A DNA stretch of 64,000 bases, from the NCBI GenBank assembly GCA_964608455.1, contig CAZSNM010000003.1:1-64000 (forward strand). The letters are read 5' to 3'. Under the pieces are notes generated by a model, which ran no database searches, was not told the origin of the DNA, and saw only the letters and a list, made by a program, of their open reading frames with translations. Source of the DNA: DTDX01 sp964608455. Lineage in GTDB: Archaea > Thermoproteota > Bathyarchaeia > 40CM-2-53-6 > DTDX01. Below are positions 60,280 through 64,000 of this stretch, piece after piece. The translations under genes and the position numbers were made by a program. Position 1 is the stretch's first letter, and each line of letters begins with the position of its first letter.

Positions 60280-61176
60280 TTGAATCAAAAAAAGATTTTA
60301 GCTGCAAGCTTGCTGCTAAATTTTGTTTTAACCGCTTTTTCAGCAGCAGTTTTTCTTCAATTTTATCATTTAAAATCTCAAATTGAAACTTTAAAGGAAG
60401 AAAACACTCTTTTAGGTAAAGAGCTTAATTCTTTAAAGCAAAAAACTGAAATTCTTCAAAGCCAATTGGATTATTATAAAATGCAAGCTGAATACTACTC
60501 TAACATTTCTAAATCAACTTCAATTGTTGAGGGAATTTTAGGCGAATCTATAGTAAATATAGTGGCTGTTAGAGAGGTTCAATTAAGCTTTTTTGAAGTT
60601 TCCTATGAAGGAGTAGTAATGAAGGTTAAAGTTGAGCTTAAGCAGGGTGAAGGAAGAATTTTAATAAATACCCAACCTAGAGTTGGTATTGATCTTCAAA
60701 CAAGCGCTAGAACAGCTAAATTAGTTGCTGAAAACTTTACTAAAAAGTCCCTAGAAAAAACAGATGTTATTTTAACGGTAATAGCTCAATCAGATGTAGA
60801 TGTTGTTGATGGTCCAAGCGCTGGGGCAGCAATAACAATAGCAATAATTTCAGCAATTCTAAATAAAAATTTAAAAAACGATGTTTTTATAACTGGAACA
60901 ATAAATCCTGATGGAACAATAGGGTGGGTAGGAGGCATAGCTGAAAAAGCCGTTGCAGCCGCTAAGCAAAATACAACCAAATTTTTAGTTCCAAAAGGAC
61001 AAAAAATAGTTGCTATATTAAAACCTGAAAAGAGGGAGCCTATTCCCGGAGTAACAATTGTTACTTATAAAATTGAGAAAGTTGATTTAAACGATTATTT
61101 AAAACAGCTTGGATATAAAACTGAAGTGATTGAAGTTGAATCTATAAATGAGGCTTATCAATTGTTTGTTTCATAA
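60280..61176 (+). CDS. Membrane-anchored Lon-type (S16) protease without AAA+ domain
   Basis: Protein of 298 residues. A membrane helix (about 8-28) is followed by a coiled coil (about 30-75) and then an S16 proteolytic domain. The catalytic Ser180 in DGPSAGAA and Lys223 in GIAEKAVAAA form the Ser-Lys dyad. No ATPase domain is present, so it cannot unfold substrates alone. The domain is probably outside the cytoplasm by topology, but orientation is not certain. It lies 37 bases after thiL and 25 before the PAC2 gene. Confidence 0.85.
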   Translation: MNQKKILAASLLLNFVLTAFSAAVFLQFYHLKSQIETLKEENTLLGKELNSLKQKTEILQSQLDYYKMQAEYYSNISKSTSIVEGILGESIVNIVAVREVQLSFFEVSYEGVVMKVKVELKQGEGRILINTQPRVGIDLQTSARTAKLVAENFTKKSLEKTDVILTVIAQSDVDVVDGPSAGAAITIAIISAILNKNLKNDVFITGTINPDGTIGWVGGIAEKAVAAAKQNTTKFLVPKGQKIVAILKPEKREPIPGVTIVTYKIEKVDLNDYLKQLGYKTEVIEVESINEAYQLFVS

Positions 61177-61201
61177 TTTCATAAAAAGGTAAAATAATAA
61201 A

Positions 61202-61885
61202 ATGTTAAAAACAAATTTTTATATAAAAAGAAAACTTAAAAAACCTGTTTTGATTGAAGCATTACCTGGAATAGGTTTTGTAGGATATTTAATTGGAGCA
61301 CATTTAATTCAAGAGTTTAATGCTAAAAAAATTTGCGAATTTATATCTCCAAACCTTCCAAATTTAACTTTTATAGAGAAGGGTGAAATTAAATATTCTT
61401 TTAATGCACTTTATGAGGTTGCTAAAACTGGTTTAGATAGAGATTTAATAATTTTATTTGGAAATACTCAAGCATCCTCCTCTATAGATCAATACATATT
61501 TTATAGCAAAATTTTAGATTTAACTAAACAAATGGGATGCAAAGAAGTTATAGCTATTGGAGGCTTAAAAAGAGATAAACTTCCCTCGCCATTAAATATT
61601 TATTGCACAGCAACTAGCAAAGAGATTTTAATGAAAGCATTAAATTTAGGTGCTAAAACGCTTTATGGAAAAGTTTTTGGTGCAGCTGGAGTTTTACCTG
61701 GTTTAGCTAAACTTAAAGGATTAAATGGTTTATGCATTCTTGTGGATACTTTAGGGCTTTACCCTGATGCTTCAGCAGCTCAATTAGTATTAAGATTTTT
61801 AAGCAATTATTTGAATATTCCAATTAAAGTTAAAAAATTTGAAAAAAGCTTAAAGTGGGCTTTAACTTTTTTAAGTAATTTTTAA
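61202..61885 (+). CDS. PAC2 family protein (proteasome assembly chaperone-like)
   Basis: Protein of 227 residues. VLIEALPGIGFVGYLIGAHLIQEFNAKKICEF is the family start, followed by VIAIGGLKRDKLPSPLNIYCTATS and a C-terminal LVDTLGLYPDASAAQLVLRFL. This matches the archaeal branch related to the eukaryotic proteasome assembly chaperone PAC2; a direct proteasome role in archaea remains unproven. It overlaps the convergent SmAP3 gene by 4 bases. Confidence 0.88.
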   Translation: MLKTNFYIKRKLKKPVLIEALPGIGFVGYLIGAHLIQEFNAKKICEFISPNLPNLTFIEKGEIKYSFNALYEVAKTGLDRDLIILFGNTQASSSIDQYIFYSKILDLTKQMGCKEVIAIGGLKRDKLPSPLNIYCTATSKEILMKALNLGAKTLYGKVFGAAGVLPGLAKLKGLNGLCILVDTLGLYPDASAAQLVLRFLSNYLNIPIKVKKFEKSLKWALTFLSNF

Positions 61886-62313
61886 GCTTTGCTTGTTGTT
61901 TCCTTAATAAATTCTTCATAAACTTTTTTTGCTCTTTCAGCTGCTGGTCCAGTACCTTCAATAACTCCATTTGCCGTAACCCTTATTTTATCCATAACAA
62001 CTATTACGCCAGCATCCTCTATAACTTTAACCATTCTTGGAAAAACCCGCTCTAACCTTTCAGCTAAACCTTTTAAATCAAAGGGTTTTTCTATTTCCCT
62101 AATCTCCGAGATTACCCCGCCATAAATTATTATTCTATATATGTTTTTTCCATCTTGATCTTTAGCATTTGTTAAGCAAATACTCATCGTATTAATTTCT
62201 ACACCAGATAAAATCCCAGTATAACTTTTCCCTAAAGTTGTAAAAACCATAACATTTTTTTGAATCATTGAAGTTAATTCTTCCATAAATCGTCTTTCAC
62301 TTAAAGTTGACAA
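61882..62313 (-). CDS. Sm-like archaeal protein, SmAP3-type
   Basis: Protein of 143 residues starting with TTG after a GGGGAAA ribosome site. An N-terminal Sm fold (about residues 8-75) has VMVFTTLGKSYTGILSGVEINTMSICLTNAKD and IIYGGVISEI. A C-terminal alpha/beta domain follows, ending in RAKKVYEEFIKE. This two-domain form is the SmAP3/LSm group known from crenarchaea and is expected to bind RNA as a ring. The 197 bases upstream hold only a TATA-like region near 62350. Confidence 0.82.
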   Translation of the reverse strand: MSTLSERRFMEELTSMIQKNVMVFTTLGKSYTGILSGVEINTMSICLTNAKDQDGKNIYRIIIYGGVISEIREIEKPFDLKGLAERLERVFPRMVKVIEDAGVIVVMDKIRVTANGVIEGTGPAAERAKKVYEEFIKETTSKA

Positions 62314-62510
62314 TTTAATTTCCCCTTCCTATTTTTTCTTAAATTTTAGGAAAAAATATAATAAAAGGATTCTGTTTTTTAGCTGGGATTACTATATAAC
62401 TATTACATCCTTTTTAGATATTACATTGATTTACCTTAATACTAAAAACTTACTGTGAATTTCTCGATAATAGATGGGGGTCTTGATTTTTTATGCCTTA
62501 AAAAATCCCT

Positions 62511-62711
62511 TTATGTTTTCATTTTAAAAAATGCTTCTTTGCTTTTAGAAATAATTTCTTTAGCTTCTCTAGCAGTTTCAGCTTCACCAATTTTTTTTGC
62601 TTGAAAAACTTTAACTAAAGCATTGCAATATGGACATCTTTTAGTTTTTTGTTTTTTCATACATAAAAAAAGTTTTCCGCATTTAACGCATTGAATCACT
62701 AAAAAATTCAT
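62511..62711 (-). CDS. Zinc-ribbon protein (DUF1922-like)
   Basis: Protein of 66 residues with two cysteine pairs, CVKCGK and CPYCN, forming a zinc ribbon, followed by one helix. The family resembles DUF1922 (MTH1184-like); the function is unknown. It starts 4 bases after the AK6 gene stop, so the two are co-transcribed. Confidence 0.72.
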   Translation of the reverse strand: MNFLVIQCVKCGKLFLCMKKQKTKRCPYCNALVKVFQAKKIGEAETAREAKEIISKSKEAFFKMKT

Positions 62712-62715
62712 AAAT

Positions 62716-63312
62716 TCACCTTTTAATTAAGTTTAAAAACTCTTTTAATTTACCTTCCTTGCTTAATTCCTTTATCCAATCAATTTCTCCAAAAACTCCT
62801 TTTCTACTCTTTAATTGTTTTAATGCTTCATTAATTAATTTAGATATTTTTTGTTTAGTTGTATTTAACTCGCATATTTTATTTGGTAAATTTCTATAAA
62901 TCTTTAATGCTTCAAATAATGATGCATCAATTAACTCTGCTTCAATATTTTCTAAAATTTTACTTTTTAAATAACCTTTTTTAGTCAGCCTCTTCTTTAA
63001 AATGCTTGGATGACATCTTAAAATAAAAACTTTTTTAACCTGAGTTTTTGGAGCAATAAAAGGTGAATAATATCCATCTAGAACAATTAATTTATTCATG
63101 CGTTTTAAAAAAGAATTAAACCATTTTCTTAATTTCTTAAGATCAACGATGTAAGTGTTTCTTTCAACATCAAAATTTTTTATAAAATCATTTTTTAAGG
63201 CTACTTCACCAACATTAATATAAATACCATTTAATTTTTTAGCTAATGCTTTAGCAAACCTTGTTTTGCCAACTCCCGGCACCCCTGAAACTAAAATCAC
63301 TCGTTTCCTCAT
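62716..63312 (-). CDS. Adenylate kinase AK6/Fap7 homologue
   Basis: P-loop protein of about 198 residues with Walker A SGVPGVGKTR and VNVGEV-like INVGEVALKN. ENIEAELIDASLFEALK is characteristic of the AK6/Fap7 group, which in archaea and eukaryotes acts in 30S/40S maturation with uS11. I chose ATG 63312 because a TATA-like AAATATATTA lies about 25 bases upstream, suggesting a leaderless message. ATG 63330 is the alternative. Its partner S11 is missing from the ribosomal cluster in this window. Confidence 0.8.
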   Translation of the reverse strand: MRKRVILVSGVPGVGKTRFAKALAKKLNGIYINVGEVALKNDFIKNFDVERNTYIVDLKKLRKWFNSFLKRMNKLIVLDGYYSPFIAPKTQVKKVFILRCHPSILKKRLTKKGYLKSKILENIEAELIDASLFEALKIYRNLPNKICELNTTKQKISKLINEALKQLKSRKGVFGEIDWIKELSKEGKLKEFLNLIKR

Positions 63313-63359
63313 ATTAAAAATTTTTTTCATTAATATATTTAAGCTTTTAATTTCTATTT

Positions 63360-64000
63360 TTAAATTGCTGTCTCTTCTATAACTGTTTTATATATTGAAA
63401 GGGTTTCCTCAACTGTTTTGTCCCATGTAAAAAAATTTTCCACAAGTTTTCTCCCATTTTTACCCATTTTAACTCTTTCAAATTCATTTTCTAAAAGCCA
63501 AATCAAAGCTTCTCCAAGTTTTTTCGAATCTTTAGGTGGAACAAGAATTCCTGTTTCATTATTTTTCACAACCTCAGGCATAGCGCAATGGTTAAAAGCA
63601 ACAACAGGTTTACCGCATGCTTGAGCTTCAACTAAAGGAAGACCGAAGCCTTCCCATAAGCTTGGAAAACAAAAAACATCGCAAGCAGCATAATATAAAG
63701 GTAACTCTTTTTCAGAAACGTAACCAGCAAAAATTAAGGCTTGTTTAACTTTTTCTTTAATCAAAAAATTTTTTATCCTTGGAAAATCGTATCTTGAGGC
63801 TCCTACAATCATTAATTTAGCTTTAGGAATACGCTTTAATACATGGCAAAAAGCTTCAAGAAGGAACATTACTCCTTTATATGGAACTAATCTTCCAACA
63901 AACAAAATTAATGGATCATTAATTTTAAATTTATTTTTTACAATTGAGTCGTCTATATATGGATTAAATCTATTTACATCTACACCATTATAAACTAAAT
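63360..64000 (-). CDS. Group 1 (GT4-like) glycosyltransferase, C-terminal part
   Basis: The frame is open to the window edge, so the N-terminal domain lies outside. The visible part includes LVYNGVDVNRFNPYI, LFVGRLVPYKGVMFLLEAF and the nucleotide-sugar motif PSLWEGFGLPLVEAQACGKPV, with the conserved Glu pair in EGFGLPLVE. It probably transfers a sugar to a lipid or surface glycan. An internal TTG at 63905 is not a real start. Confidence 0.85.
   Translation of the reverse strand, partial: LVYNGVDVNRFNPYIDDSIVKNKFKINDPLILFVGRLVPYKGVMFLLEAFCHVLKRIPKAKLMIVGASRYDFPRIKNFLIKEKVKQALIFAGYVSEKELPLYYAACDVFCFPSLWEGFGLPLVEAQACGKPVVAFNHCAMPEVVKNNETGILVPPKDSKKLGEALIWLLENEFERVKMGKNGRKLVENFFTWDKTVEETLSIYKTVIEETAI

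Noticed and set aside
1..64000. CRISPR arrays, insertion sequences or prophage genes
   Set aside because: No regularly spaced repeats, transposase motifs or phage proteins were recognised anywhere in the window.

Overview
The window is from a low-GC archaeon. Supporting genes are TFB, RpoN and an RpoD with two 4Fe-4S motifs, the archaeal/eukaryal ribosomal proteins L15e, L18e, L14e, L19e and L32e, Gar1/Cbf5, deoxyhypusine synthase, a mevalonate pathway, archaeal-type SAM synthetase, SecY with an EMC3-like insertase, SmAP3, and RtcB with archease. L14e, SmAP3, a branched-polyamine synthase and intron-rich tRNA and cbf5 genes point to the TACK (Thermoproteota-like) side and probably to a thermophile. 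I cannot name the lineage more precisely. A run of 100 Ns at 55186-55285 shows that this is a draft scaffold.

Layout. 1-6.3 kb: end of a diphthamide ligase gene, then a leftward operon of prefoldin beta, DHH phosphoesterase, ECF transporter A-A'-T, 6-phospho-3-hexuloisomerase and MTA/SAH deaminase. 6.4-15.9 kb: mixed housekeeping genes (nucleotidyltransferase, radical SAM, surface protein, deoxyhypusine synthase, Rpn11-like JAMM protease, L15e, malic enzyme, Gar1-TFB, HypB, PfkB kinase). 15.9-24.9 kb: leftward ribosomal/RNA polymerase block continuing into MEMO, mevalonate kinase, type 2 IPP isomerase and class II HMG-CoA reductase. A rightward pair of small membrane proteins sits where S11 is expected. 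25-27 kb: polyamine operon (AdoMet decarboxylase, branched polyamine synthase, acetyltransferase). 27.2-40.3 kb: tRNA-Ser(GGA), interrupted cbf5, then the large leftward ribosomal operon (L2 ... SecY ... Cmk, L14e). Its order is classical, but L24, S4e, S8 and L18 are missing from their usual places. 40.4-50.7 kb: PGI/PMI, RtcB-archease, tRNA-Ser(UGA), CutA, ValRS, CPBP protease, SAM synthetase, a divergent HTH-CBS regulator and a YGR210-like GTPase. 50.9-59.1 kb: accessory island with UDP-GlcNAc 2-epimerase, processive GT2, KaiC-like ATPase, large surface proteins, GH8-like hydrolase and two broken genes. 59.1-64 kb: tRNA-Thr, ThiL, membrane Lon-like protease, PAC2 protein, SmAP3, zinc ribbon, AK6/Fap7 and the end of a GT1 gene.

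Two themes link distant genes. The first is SAM, polyamine and hypusine metabolism: SAM synthetase with a possible CBS-type sensor, AdoMet decarboxylase, the branched polyamine synthase, deoxyhypusine synthase, and an MTA/SAH deaminase for the by-products. The second is RNA processing: two tRNA-Ser genes with two introns each, a 17-nt intron-like insertion in cbf5 that splits the catalytic Asp codon, the RtcB/archease ligation pair, Gar1, Rpp29 and SmAP3.

The most striking undescribed signal is at the start of the AdoMet decarboxylase gene. A 70-nt, roughly 30-bp hairpin puts the start codons in its tip. A short overlapping reading frame begins where a leaderless transcript would start. Together these suggest translational control of polyamine synthesis.
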